Source: Letharia columbiana
Taxonomy: Eukaryota; Ascomycota; Lecanoromycetes; Lecanorales; Parmeliaceae
Direction of reading: 5' to 3'
DNA length: 64,000 bases
NCBI RefSeq assembly: GCF_014066305.1
Contig: NW_023501148.1
Span: 1-64,000, forward strand
The position numbers were made by a program, and so were the translations under genes. Below are positions 49,360 to 63,402 of this stretch, one piece after another; the stretch's first letter is position 1, and each line of letters starts with the position of its first letter. The notes beneath the pieces are model-generated. The model made no database searches. It saw only the letters and a list, made by a program, of their open reading frames with translations, and was not told the DNA's origin.

Positions 49360-51845
49360 TAAATATTTTTAAACTTATTATTTATAAATAGATAAAATCT
49401 AATTAACTATTTTAAATAAATTAAAAATCTTTTATAAAGAATAAATATAAATCTTTTATAAATGAAAATATATAATATTTTATTTAAGCGCTTTTAAAGA
49501 CTTATATCTTCAAAAATATATAAATTTATATCTTAAAATAAAATTTTATTATAAAAGTTACTTATTATAAAATATAAAAAGAAATTAAAGATTAAAAATT
49601 TTATAAAATTTTTACGTTAATAATATAGTTTATAAATTATAAAGCGATCTATATATTTATAATTATTTTTAAAATAAAATTTAAAAAAATTAAATATTAA
49701 AAGTATTTTTATATATAATAAATTATATTTATATAGATTAACTTAATAATTTTAATATAATAATTTTAAGATTTATAAATTAAATAAAATACTTTATATT
49801 TTAAAATATCTCTTTTATATTTAATATTAATAATTTTTAAAGTATATAAAAAAGCTAAATCTTCTCTTTTTTAAATTAAATAATAATATATAAGTTTAAG
49901 TCTATAAATTATATTTATAGTCTATTTTTTCATTTAACGCTATCGAGTAAATATATAAATAAACTTTAATAAATAATAGTTAAATCTCTTACTTTTTAAT
50001 AATTATAATTTTAAATTTTAAAATTCTTTAATAATTAAAACGCGTAACTTATTCTTTATAATTTAAAAAAATATGTAAATTTCTTAATAGAAGATAAAGA
50101 AGTTATTTTAGATTTATATAATATATACTTATTTTTTTAATAAAAGAGTATAAAAGAATTAATTAGCTAACTTATATAGTCTAATTTAAAAGCGTAATAA
50201 CTTTAAATTTATAATTCTTTAATTTAACTTTATTTTATTCTTTTATATATAATAATTTAGAAATCTTAGTAAAAATAGTATTATAGCGCTTTATAACGAT
50301 AATATCTTAATTATTAATTTTATTAAAATTAAACTTTAATAAATTAAAAAAAATTAATATAAAATTTTATATATAAAATTTAAAATTTTATATTTACTAT
50401 TTAAATATAATTATTTAAAAAAAATAGTTTTATAATATTATTTATTTAAAATAAGATATTTAAATTATTTAATTCTTAATTAATTTTAATTATTAAAATT
50501 TTATCTCTATATTAATATCTTTTAAAAGTAATTATAAATTAAATTTTATCGAAGATAGCTATATTATTTTAATAAATATATAAAAAAACTATTAATATAA
50601 TAGAATCTATTATATATATTATATTTAATATTTATTTTAATATCGCTTATATAATATTATTAATAAATTATTATTTAATTAATTTAATTCTAATATATTA
50701 AAATATAGTTATTTAAATCTTTTATAATTTAAAAGATATAATATAATATAAATATATTTATAAATATTTTCTTAAAAAGTTTATTTATTTATTATATTAA
50801 TTTTAATTAAATTAATAATATAGTTTAAAAATTAATATTTAATTATTCTTTTAATAAAAAAAGTAATATAATCTATTAATTTTCTAGATATTAAATTACT
50901 ATAATTTTCTTTACTTATAAAATAAATTATAATAATTAAATATAAGTTCTTAAAAAAATTTAATTAAAAAATCTATTTAATTAATTTTTTTATCTTAACG
51001 ATATAAATCTTAAAACTTTTATTATTTTTAATAATAATTTAAATATAATTATCTTAAAAGAATATTTAATTTTATATATATACTATATATATTAATATTA
51101 CTTAATATTTTATATAAAAAAATATTAATATTAATATTATAAATATATAATATATTCTTACTTATATATAAATAGTTAATAAATTTATTAAAACTCTTTA
51201 CTTATATAAAATTATTACTTTTTAAAATATCTTTATAATAAAAATTATATTTCTTTATCTCTTAAATAACTATTAATCTTATTACTATCTTAATATAATT
51301 TTATTTTAATAATATTTAATAGAAAAATTATTCTATTATATTTATATTTAAATTTAAATATTAGAAAATCTATAAAATTTAAATTATATTACTCTTAGCG
51401 ATAATATAATATATCTTAATATATTTATATTAAATTATTATTTTATTTTATAAAACTTTATAATAAATAGATTAAGTATTCTATCTTATATTTTAAAATA
51501 ATCTATTTATTATTATCTACTTTAAATAATCTATTTTATTAATCTCTATATTATAAATTATTCATCGAGTTTTTATTTTAGATTTAATACTTTATAAACT
51601 TATTATTTTATATTAATATTCTTAATACTATAATTTCTACTTCGATTATATTTTAAAAACTATTTTAAAAAATCTATATTTATATATTATTAATATTTTA
51701 AATATTATATTTTAATTTTTTTATTAGTTATTATTATTAAGAATTAATTATTTAATATAACTTTTATAAGAGTTTTATAGTCGATAATATATAGCTAAAA
51801 AAATCTTTTACTTTATTTTTTATTTATTTTTTATAAAAATATAAA
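49360..51845 (-). mobile_element. Truncated F1 copy, reversed, head to head with the next copy
   Basis: On the minus strand 51,840 corresponds to about 52,490 in the neighbouring plus-strand copy and the match continues to about 49,360. It lacks the F1 arm. It contains a family-E insertion at 49,893-50,250. Confidence 0.7.
49893..50250 (-). repeat. Short family-E element, reversed (~360 bp)
   Basis: It opens on the plus strand with the complement of the E 3' edge (AGTCTATAAATTATATTTAT) and closes with the complement of its 5' edge (TATTCTTTTATATATAAT). It was inserted in F1 interior sequence. Confidence 0.7.
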
Positions 51846-54440
51846 ATAAGATATTTAATTATATTAATTATAAAGTTATTATAAAGAAAAGAATAATTAG
51901 ATATAAATACGTTAATATATAATATATAATTATATTATATAATCGATAAGAGTTATATAACTCGAAGTTTAATATTTTTCTTTATATATATTCTTTTAAA
52001 AGCGAAATTTATATAAATATAAAGTTTAATATTAATAATATTAAAATTAAATAGATAAGATAAAATAACTTAGTCGATTTTTATTAAGTTATTAAAATAA
52101 AATTAATATTAAATAATTAAAGTAAAGTTTAAAATTAGATAATAAAAATAAGTTTAAATTAAATAATAAAGATAAAATTTAAATTAAATAATTTAAATAA
52201 GTTAATATTAAATAGCTAGCGTAATAATATACTTTTTATATTTTTTATATCTCTATTTTTCTATATAAATTAAATTAAAAAATTTAAAATTTAAAGTTTA
52301 TAATATTTAAAATATAGTAGATAAAGATAAAAGTAAAAATATATAAAAAAATATTAAATTTAGCTCTTTATTTAAATATAACTTAAATATAACTTTTTAT
52401 TAAAAACCGATTCTTTAAAAGTTTTATTTTTAGATTATTAAATATATATTAAAAATTAAAAAATTTAAAATTTATATATAATAATAATTAAATAAAATAA
52501 TTAAAATAAATTCTTCTAGCTATCTATTATTAACTATAATCTTTTATAAAATTATTTTAAATAATTAATTCTTAATAATAGTAGCTAATAATAATAATTT
52601 AAAAATATAATATTTAAAATATTAATAATAAATAAATATAGATTTTTTAAAAGAATTTTAAAAGTTTAATAATAATAGTAATAATAGAGTTAAAAAATTG
52701 CTACTTAATAATAAAATAATAAATTTATAAAGTATTAAATTTAATATAGCGACTTAATAGGCGGTTTAAATTAATTATTTATAATATTAATAAAATAGTT
52801 TTTTTAAATTAGAATATAGATATTATTAAAATAAAATTATATTAAAATAATAATAGAATTAATAAATATTTAGAGAGTAAATTAATATATCTTTTATCTT
52901 AAAAACGTTATAAAAAATAATAAATTTATTAAAATAAAGAATCTTAATAACTTTATTAGTTATCTATTTATTAATAAAATATATTATATATTTATAATAT
53001 TAATTTTAATTTTTTTATATATAAAATAATAAGTAATATTAATATACTTAATATAAATATAATTTTTTTATAAATATAATCTTTTTTAAATTATTATCGA
53101 AAATAATTATAAGTTTATAATTTATATTATTAAGATAAAAAACTTAATTAAATATATTTTTTAATAATCTATATTTAATTAATATATTTTATTTTATAAA
53201 TTAAGAATATTATAATAGATTAATACTTAGATAGTTAATTAATTATATTACTTTTTATATTAAAAAAATAATTAAATATAGATTTTTAAATTATATTATT
53301 AATTTAATTATAATTAATATAATTAATAGACTTTTAAAAAGAATCTTTATATATAAATCTATAATATATTATATCTCTTAAATATTAAAGATAATAAATA
53401 TTTATATTTAAATATATTAAAATTAAATTAATTAAATAATAATTAAATAATAATATTATATAAATAATATTAAAATAAATTCTAAATATAGTATATAAAA
53501 GAGATTTTATTATAGATTTTATTATAAAATTTCTTTAAAGCGATATAGCTTTCTTTAATAAAAACTAATTTATAATTAATTTTAAAAGATATTAATATAA
53601 AGATAAAGTTTTAATTATTAAAATAATTTAAAGATTAAATATTATAAATTTCTTATTCTAGATAAAGAATATCGTTATAATAAGTTCTTTTAATAATTAT
53701 ATTTAAATAATAAATATATAATTCTAAATTTAATATATAAAACTTCGAGTATTAAAATTAATAATTAAAATATTATTAATATAGAGCGCTATAATAATAC
53801 TCTCTTTAAGATTTATAAATATATTATTATTTAACGAGTAAAGGCCTATAAATTAAATTTATAACCGTTTTTTTTAATTAGGGCTGTCGAGTAAATTTAA
53901 TAAGCGATCTTTAATAGACGATCTTTAATTAGCGATATTTGAATTCCTTATCTTTAAAGAAATATAAGATTAAATTTTAAAATTCTTTTTCTCTCTTTAG
54001 AAGTTTATATTACGTTCTATAATTTAAAAAAAAAACTTAAAATTTTAATAGAAAATAAAAAAGTTATTCTAAATTCGAATAATATACATCTATTTTTTAA
54101 TTAAGACTGTCGAGCGAATTTTAATAAATAATATTTTTTTAATAATTACGAATACTAATTTATTTATTTATAATAATTTAATCGATCTAACTAAAAAGCG
54201 TAGTAATTCTAAATTAATAATTAATTATATATATATTTTATTAACTTTATCTTATTCTATTATATATACTAATTTAATAAAGAGAAAATCTAGCTTTTTA
54301 TATACTTTTAAAAATATTAATATTAAATTTAAGAGAATTATTTTAAATTATAAAGTATTTTATCTAATTTATAAATTTTAATATTATCTTTATTAAAGCT
54401 ATTAAATTATTATATATAATTTTCTTCTTTTTATATTATT
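51846..54440 (+). mobile_element. Truncated F1 copy, plus orientation
   Basis: Starts within sequence equivalent to F1 just inside the arm (TAGATATAAATACGTTAATA matches about 13,751) and follows the interior through about 54,440, interrupted by a family-E element at 53,833-54,268. Confidence 0.7.
53833..54268 (-). repeat. Short family-E element, reversed (~436 bp)
   Basis: It opens CGAGTAAAGGCCTATAAATT and closes TTATTCTATTATATATAC, followed by TAATTT. The uninterrupted F1 site is seen near 31,970 in another copy, which shows insertion next to a TTA. Confidence 0.82.
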
Positions 54441-55378
54441 AGAAGAGATATTAGTTTAAGTAAGTAGACTATAATAAGATAATAAGATTCTTATATAAAT
54501 TACTATTATAACGATTAAATTATAAAATAAAATAAATTAATAATATAAGAATAATATACTCTTAAATATAGACTTTAAATTAAAGATATAGATATATACT
54601 ATAGCTACTATATAGTCTATAATAGTTATAAAATAATAAATTAAATAAAATTAAATATAAAGAAAGATAACTTTATATAAGATTAAATAAAATTTCTATT
54701 ATTATTTTTATTATAAATTAAATAGTTAGAACTTTAATAAAAGAATTATACTTTATATAATTTATAATAATTAATAAAAGATCTAAATTAAGATATAAGA
54801 AGACTATATTATTAATAATTCTTTAATAATTTTTTTAGAAGAATAAGCTTATAAAAGAGTATTATTAAATTTCTCTTCTATATATTAAAGAGTTTAATAT
54901 TTACTTTATTAAACGAATAATAATAGAAAGTTATATAATATAAATTATATCTTTTTATTAATTTTACTCTTAAAACGATTTCTCTATCTCTATATATTAA
55001 TATTTAGAAAAATACTTAGAAAAATACTTTATAAGCTATCGATATAAATATTATATTCGATATCGATATATTATAAATTATAGTAAGAGTTTATATAAGT
55101 TTTATAATAGTAATATATATATCGTTAGTTAAGCGTCTTAAGAAGATAGATAAATAGTTTATAGACTTTACTATTAAAGAAGTAAGAGATTTATTATAAA
55201 GATTTATAAAATAATAAAAAAGTAATATATTATAAAGATAATAATAGAAGAAAATATAGCGAATTAAAGAAATATTATAAATTATTATTAAGAAAGCTAT
55301 AGCTTTATTAAATAAAGATTTTAATTTTATTAATTATAATAATTATAATAATTATATAAAAGTTATAAATATTAATAG
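54441..55378. other. Unassigned A+T-rich DNA
   Basis: Between an F1 copy and a family-E element. No gene or repeat edge was recognised. Confidence 0.4.
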
Positions 55379-56008
55379 ATATAAAAGAATAAGATAGAGT
55401 TAAGCTTAAAAATCTTAAATTTATATATATAGTTAATTATTAATTTAAGATTATTATACTTTTTAATTAGATCGATTAATTTATCGCGAATAAATAAATT
55501 AGTATTTATAATTATTAAAATCTTATTCTTTTATATCTTTCTTATTAAAAAAATAAATATTTATTATTAATATATAGAATAACTTTTTTATTTTCTATTA
55601 AAATTTTAAATTTTTTTTAAAGTTTTAAAGCGCTATTTATACTTTTCGAATTTATAAAAATTTTAAAATTTAATCTTATAATTATTAAAGCGTAAGAAAT
55701 TTAAATATCGTTTATTAAAGTTCGCTCGATAGTCGAATAATAATAATTAAAATATAGATATATATTATTTAATTTTAAAATAACTTTTTTATTTTCTATT
55801 AAAATTTTAAGATTTTTTTTTCAATTATAAAATAAAATATAAGCTTTCGAAAAAAAAAGAATTATTAAATTTAATTTTATAATTATTAAAATATAAGAAA
55901 TTTAAATATCGCTTATTAAAGTTCGCTTATTAAAGATCGCTTATCTACTTACTCGATAGTTCTAATTAAAAAAATAATTATAAATTTAATTTATAGATCT
56001 TTACTTAT
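55379..56008 (+). repeat. Short family-E element (~630 bp)
   Basis: Larger size class with the internal duplication (two TTTTCTATTAAAATTTTAA blocks). The 3' edge is TATAAATTTAATTTATAG, ATCTTTACTT. Confidence 0.8.
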
Positions 56009-58749
56009 ATTTCTAAATTATAATAAGATTTTTATATATATTATAAAATTTAATAATAATAGAAAAGATTAATTATAGAGATAAATAATAGAGATATATA
56101 AGTAGATATAAGAATATATTAAGTATATCGAAGTAAATTAATTAAATACTACTATATTTAAATCTTATATATCGAAGTCTCTCTTATTAATAAGACTTTT
56201 TATATATATATCTTCGTAATTTTTTTTAAGAAATATACTCTTAATAATTCTTTTATATTACTTCGATAATTTTATCTCTTTTCTTATTTATTTTAATAAT
56301 TATAAAGTATTTATTCTTTAATAAATTTAAATTATTAATAGAGTTATTATTAAGCTCGTTAACTAGTTATATATTTAAGTTAATATTATTAAAAGAGCGA
56401 TATAACGTAATAAAGTTATATATTATAATTAAAATATTATAATTTATTATTTCTAAGTAGAAATATTAAACTCTATAGAGTTTTTAATAGATTTAAATTA
56501 TTATTTAAGTATATTAAATATTCTTTTAATAATATTATATAGCTAAAGGTTATATAGATTAAATAATTTCTTTATATTCTTAAACTTTATTTTAGTCTAT
56601 TATTATTTCTTTAAATAATATTATATTTATATATTCGAGAAGTAAGTTATAACGCTAAATTTTTAATATTTTAATAATCGTTTTTATTATATAGCTTTAT
56701 TTATTTTATTATTTACTTTATAATAATAATTATATTATATTATTATTCTATAGCTTTATACGATAATAAAACTAGTTACGCTTTAAGAGTAGTTATAGCT
56801 ATATATAAAGTATTTTATCTTAAAGAATTTAATACTATTAAGTAAAAAATAAATATAAAAGTTTATATAATAATTAATATTATATAAAAAGTAATTAATA
56901 GAGCTAAGAATAAGAATTTTTATAATATTTTAATATATTCATATAACGTAAATAGATTTAAAACTTCTACTCGAATAGAAGATTAATTAAATCTCTTAAA
57001 ATAAGTTTATTAGACTATTCTTAAGTATCTATAATTTCTCTATTTTAATATCGTTTAATAAGAAAATATCGATATTTTAGAGATAAATAAAAAGTAAAAA
57101 TAAGATAAAGATAAAATCTAGCTATTAATTTTAAGTTCTTTATTCTCTATAATTACTCTTTAATATATATATAAAATAAATAATAATTATATTATAAAGA
57201 GAATTAAGTTAAAAAATAGAGTTAAAAAAGCTAAGATTAAATTACTATAAAGAATATAAATATAATAATCTTTATATCTAAATTCTTAGCGAGTTAAATA
57301 AAAAAAATTGTCTTTATTATTAATAACGAATATTATTATAAAATTTAAAATTATAATTATAAACAAGAATATATTTCTATAGAGAAGAGAAGGTTTATTA
57401 AAATAGTAATTATAGTTAATACTTTAATATAATTTATATAAATATACTAGACTTTCTACTTTAAAATATTAAATTATAATATTATTAATTAATATATATT
57501 ATTACTAAAAAATATAAATTAAAAGTTAAAATTATATTAAGAAATCGCGAACTTAAGAAAGAAATAAATGAAAAAAGATATCTCGTAGAAATTTCGAGAA
57601 TATTTAAATATAACCTTATTAAACTAAGCTAATTCTATCTTTTATAAGAGATATACTAATAAATAATAAAATAAGAATCGATAGATTAATATTTATAATC
57701 GTTTTCTTAAGAAAAGTAAGAAAGATAAATATAATAAAGATACTAAAAGATATTATAATATAGAGTAGATTTTTAAGTATATATCTCTTCTAATATTTAA
57801 AGATTATAAAATTAATAATAAATAATATAGAGATTTATATTCTATTAACTCGTCTATATATATATATTAAGAAAGTTATAAAAAGAAATTTTAATAAGAA
57901 TATATAAGTAATTAAGAATAATACTTCTATTTATATTAAAGTAGCTAGACTATATTAAGAAAAATAAAAATAACGTAATATTAAGAAAATAGACTAGATT
58001 TTAAACTTACTAAATCTATATTAAATTAAATTATTATAAAACTCGTTAAAAAATAATTTATAATTATAATAGCGAAAAATTAAGAATATAAGTAAGACTT
58101 TTAAAGATAAGATTAGAGAAGAGCTAGAAAATAAGTAAAACTTTATTATAAATTAAAAGTGTAATAAGTAAGTTATAGCACGCTAGCGAAATAAATTATA
58201 GCTTTATTATAATCTAAAAAATAGTAATAAATTTAGAGAATAAATATCTCTTTTTTAAAGTATCTTCTACTAGTATTCTTTTAATTAAATTTTTTTATAA
58301 TTATAATACGCCCAGTTATAGTATTAATCTTATTATACTTTAAATAATATTCTAATATATTCTTCTCTTAATTATAATTTACTTAATTTAAAAAAACTAT
58401 TTTATTAAGTATTATAATATAAAAAAAAGATTTAAAAGATATTAATCTAATAAAGAGCGAATATAATATTTATATCTATTTAAGAGCGATAATAATTAAT
58501 TAAGAAGTTATTTAAGATTTCTAACTAATTAATTAGATAGTAGTAAAATTAAAATAATTATATATATATAAATATAATTATTTCTATTATTATTATCTCG
58601 ATATTTAAATATTTAATAAGAGAGTATAGCTTTCTTCTCTATTATTTTAATACGATTTTTTAAGAAATTAGATAGTTTAATTACTAGGTTCTTTCGTCGC
58701 TATTAAGCGAGATAGCTTACTTCTTAAATATATAAATATTAGTATATAT
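56009..58749. other. Unassigned A+T-rich repeat DNA
   Basis: About 2.7 kb without a recognised coding remnant. A small less-mutated patch occurs near 58,680-58,725 (ACTAGGTTCTTTCGTCGCTA). Confidence 0.4.
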
Positions 58750-61393
58750 TATAGAATAAGATAGAGCTAAGCTTGAAAATCTTAAATTTATATATATAGT
58801 TAATTATAAATTTGAGTCTTAAACGCTTTTTAATTAAACCGGCTGAGTTAGCCCGATAGCTCTCCCGCGCTTTCCTTATTAAAAATTTATATATAGAAGT
58901 TTTACACTCTAGAATAACTATCTCTCTAAGAATGTTATTACTTTATAATTTCGTAAATTATAGAGCTTAGTATACGCTTTCTAACGCTATAAAAATAATG
59001 AAGTTTAGTCTACTATTAATGAATTAAATAAATATTTAAATATAATAGTTATAATAGCTATACTAGACGCGTTCGAGATCGAATAATAATTCTTTCATCT
59101 ATTTATATAACTATTCTTCTTTCTTTTATTATTCTATTAATTCTATTAATTTTATTAATATAAATATAATCGTCTTCGATACCCCTCGTCTAAAGGTTAC
59201 TTAACGTTTTAGGCATATATATCTCTATTACTCGCCTCTTAGAGCCCCTATTAACGCTCTTAAATTACCTCTCGGCGAATTTATTACTACTAATAATCGA
59301 GGCCGTAAGCGAGCTTAATAGCTATCTACTACTACTTATAAACGCGTTAAAAGATTCTTAAAGAGCTCGAATAAATACGTTTTTCTCTATATACTTTAAG
59401 AAGAAGCTTTTGAAAATATAATAATTATATTAGACGCGTCCGGGATCGAATAATAATCCTTTCATCTATTTATATAATTATTCTTCTTCTATTATTCTAT
59501 TAATTCTATCAATTTCATTAATATAAATATATTTACTCTCGATACTCTCGCACTTAGTTAAATAAGAGAAGAATCTATAATAGACGAATACGAAGAATAC
59601 TATAAAGAATATTATGAAGATAGTTATTAGTAGTAGTAATATAATAGATTTACTCTCTACGATCTTATATTAATTTACTTAGTTAGTATAAGAGAAGTCA
59701 ATATAGTAAGCGAATACGGAGAATACTACGGAGAAATTAAGCGGTAATAAGGCTACTATCGTTAAGAATACGACTTAGCTCTCTAAGATTCTATATTATA
59801 TTAGTTATTTACTTAGTTAACTACTTAGCTAGTTACTTAATCTAATACTCTATAAAAGAAGAAGTAAGAGAAGAAACTATAATAGATAAATATGGAGAAT
59901 ACTACGAAGAATACTACGGAGAAATTAAGCGGTAATAAGGCTATTATTATTAAGAACACGGCTTAACTCTTTAAGATCTCACGTTATATACTCTTTATAA
60001 TTCTATATTAAATTATTACTTAGTAAGCGAAGAATATTACTATAACTTAGTTTATTATTCTTATTATATTAAGAAGTAAGAGAAGAAACTATAATAGATA
60101 AATGCGGAGAATACTACGGAGAATACTATAAAGAATACTATAGAGAAATTAAGCGATAATAAGACTACTATCATTAAGAATACGACTTAGCTCTCTAAGA
60201 TCCCACGTTATATACTCTCTACGATTCTATATTAAATTATTACTTAGTAAGCGAAGAATATTACTATAACTTAATCTATTATCCTTACTATATTAAGAAG
60301 TAAGAGAAGAAACTATAATAAATAGATACGGAGAATACTCAGATCTATAAAGAATACTACGGAGAAACTAAGCGGTAATAAGACTATTATCGTTAAGAAT
60401 ACGACTTAGCTCTTTAAGATCTTACGTTATATTAGTTATTTACTTAATTAACTACTTAGCTAGTTACTTAGTCTAATACTCTCTCTATAAGAGAAGAAGT
60501 AAGAGAAGAAACTATAATAGATAAATGCGGAGAATACTACGGAGAAACTAAGTAATAATAAGATTATTATCATTAAGAATACGGCTTAGCTCTTTAAGAT
60601 TCTACATTATATTAGTTATTTACTTAGTTAGCTACTTAGCTAGTTACTTAATCTAATACTCTATAAGAGAAGAAGTAAGAGAAGAAACTATAATAGATAA
60701 ATACGAAGAATACTACGGAGAAATTAAGCGGTAATAAGACTACTATCGTTAAAAATATAGCTTAGCTCTCTAAAATCCTACGTTATATACTCTTTACGAT
60801 TTTATATTAAATTATTACTTAGTAAGCGGAGAATACTACTATAACTTAGTTTATTATCTCTACTATATTAAGAAGTAAGAGAAGAAACTATAATAACGTT
60901 ATAAGAGAAGAATCTACTACGACGATTATAGTTAATTAGACCTCTATAGAAGAAATATCGAACGATATATATTTAAACGAATTGAAATCGTTCGATATCT
61001 TACTCTAATAGCTATTTTATTATTCGAAAGATTTTACTACGATAGAAGATAATATGAGATTCATATTACTAATTAATATATTATCTCCATTTCTTTCCGA
61101 TATTTTAATACTTCTTATTATAAGAATATAATCTTTCTCTATTTTTTATAGGTAATTATTACGAATTAATTCTTTATACTTAATATATCTTTCTAATTAG
61201 GCCTTAGCGCGCCTCTCTTCGTATATATATATCTATATATTATATAGATTAAATTAATTTTATAGTAGTAAAAGTAGATTAAAAACGTATAGTAAGCGAT
61301 TAGAGTTCGATTTAACTTAGAGCTAGAGCTAAAATTCGATTTAACTTAGAAAAATTCAACTTTATAAATTTAATTCATAGGCCTTTACTTATA
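58750..61393 (+). mobile_element. Long family-E element, copy 2 (2.6 kb)
   Basis: Same edges and orientation as copy 1. It carries one full and one partial 258-bp-type unit (CGAGGCCGTAAGCGAG near 59,299), lacks the 564-bp nested transposon, and has an expanded set of the second repeats (59,550-60,900). Parts keep notably more C and G (for example 58,840-58,880 and 59,180-59,280), so it is less heavily mutated than copy 1. Confidence 0.7.
59550..60900 (+). repeat. Expanded variable-length tandem repeats, copy 2 of family E
   Basis: The marker TAATAAG within AAGCGGTAATAAG or close variants occurs at about 59745, 59933, 60157, 60376, 60556 and 60732, giving spacings of 188, 224, 219, 180 and 176 bp. 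Each unit contains GAATACTACGGAGAA and a TACGACTTAGCTCT-like string. Confidence 0.75.
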
Positions 61394-62349
61394 CTTATAT
61401 AAAAAATTAATAATTAATTATAATTAAAATATCTAGCGTTAATAAGATAGTATTTATTTACTAGAATAAAAAGATTATAAGTAAAACTAGTATCTCTTAA
61501 TATTAAGATATTATATATAAAGTCTTTTTAACTAGATAATATATAGTAAAATAGTATATTAAAATTATATATAGCTAAAATATTTTAAATAAGAGTATTT
61601 TTTTTATTTCGCTATAATATATACTTTATTATAGATATATAAATAGTAATATATATATTATCTAATATATTTAAATAGTTATTAAAATAAGATATAAATT
61701 TAAAGTTAAGTAAGATTTTTATTAAATTAAAGTAAAATATTTTAGATAATTAAATAAAATATTAATATAGATTATATATAACCTTTAAGACTTTATAATA
61801 ATATCGATTAATAATCTTATTTAAGTATTAAAAATAATTATATATTCTATTTTAATTAAGATTATAATCTATTATTATAATAAAGATAATAACTTTCTTT
61901 ATTATTTTAATAGTATAAAATAAAATTAAATATATAAAATTAAAGACTTAATTTTAAAGTTTATTTAGAGTATATAAAGATATATAAAAAGTCTTTTAAA
62001 TATTTAAAGAGTATTTTTCTTTAAAAGGTAATTATATATATATATAATTAAAAAGAATAAAAATATATTATAAATTTCTATTAAAATAATATAAAGAATA
62101 TTATATAATAATTAAAATAATAATAGTAATAGCTTTCTTAGCTAGCTAATTATTATTATCGATTATAATTATAATATATATAATTATAATATATATAACT
62201 ATTTATAATAATTATAATCTTAGATTTAGCGATATAATCTATCTATAGCGTATATTTTAAATAAAAACTTACTCTATCTTAAGTTTTTAGAAATATAAAA
62301 TAACCTCTATATATTTTATATATATTTTATACTTTATAAGTATTTAGAA
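61394..62349. other. Unassigned A+T-rich DNA
   Basis: Between the long E element and recognisable F1 sequence; possibly part of the same F1 copy. No coding remnant was seen. Confidence 0.35.
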
Positions 62350-62710
62350 TTAAAAAAAATATTTTTATTAAATAGAGTAATAAATTGTATAAGATAAAAA
62401 TATTAAAAATATTTTTAAAAATATTATTAAAAATATAAATTTTAGATAATAGCTAAACGAGCTTTTTAGATATAAACTTATATACTTTTTAAAATATAAA
62501 TCTAAAAAGATATTTAAATAAAATATTAAATATTAATATTTATAAAAAATTTAAATTTATTTTTTATAAATTTTTTTTAATTTATTTAAGATAGCTAATT
62601 AAATCTAACTTATTTATAAATTATAAATTAAAATAAATATTATAAAAATTTCTAGAAGAAGATTAAAGAATAGATTTTATAGATTTAAAATTATAGAATT
62701 TAAATTAATA

Positions 62711-63402
62711 TATATAAAAAAATAAAATAAGATTAAGTATAAAAATATTAAGTTTATATATATAACTAATTATAAATTTAAATTCGCTACGCTTTTTAAT
62801 TAAATCGATTAAATTATTATAAGTAAATAAATTAATATTCGTAACTATTAAAATCTCGCCCTTTTATATTTCTCTTATTAAAAAAATAGATATATATTAT
62901 TAATATATAGAATAACTTTTTTATTTTCTATTAAAATTTTAAAATTTTTTTTTTAAAATTTTAAAACGCTATTTATACTTTTCGAATTTTTGAAAACTTT
63001 AAAATTTAGTCTTATAATTATTAAAGCGAAAAAAATTTAAATATCGTTTATTAAAGTTCGCTCGACAGTTAAATAATCTTAATTAGATATATATTATTTA
63101 ATTTTAAAATAACTTTTTATTTTTTTTATTAATTTTTTTTTTTTTTTAAATTATAGAATAAAATATTGAATTTTAGAAAAAAAAAGAATTATTAAATTTA
63201 ATTCTATAATTATTAAAGTGTAAGAAATTTAAATATCGCTTATTAAAGATCGCTTATTAAAGATCGCTTATTAAAGATCGCTTATTAAAGATCGCTTATT
63301 AAAGATCGCTTATTAAAGATCGCTTATTAAAGATCGTTTATCTACTTATTCGATAATTCTAATTAAAAAAATTATTATAAATCTAATTTATAAATCTTTA
63401 TT
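62711..63402 (+). repeat. Short family-E element (~690 bp) with expanded 14-bp array
   Basis: The 5' edge ATATATATAAAAAAATAAA follows TTA; the 3' edge is TATAAATCTAATTTATAA, ATCTTTA. Largest of the short members. Confidence 0.78.
63237..63334. repeat. Seven perfect 14-bp tandem units
   Basis: CGCTTATTAAAGAT is repeated seven times without a single mismatch. Other family-E elements have one to three copies of this unit. Confidence 0.97.

Noticed and set aside
19910..63402. Family E as Helitrons
   Set aside because: There is a palindrome just before the 3' edge, but no convincing TC start or CTRR end, and the flank is TTA rather than a clean A/T junction.
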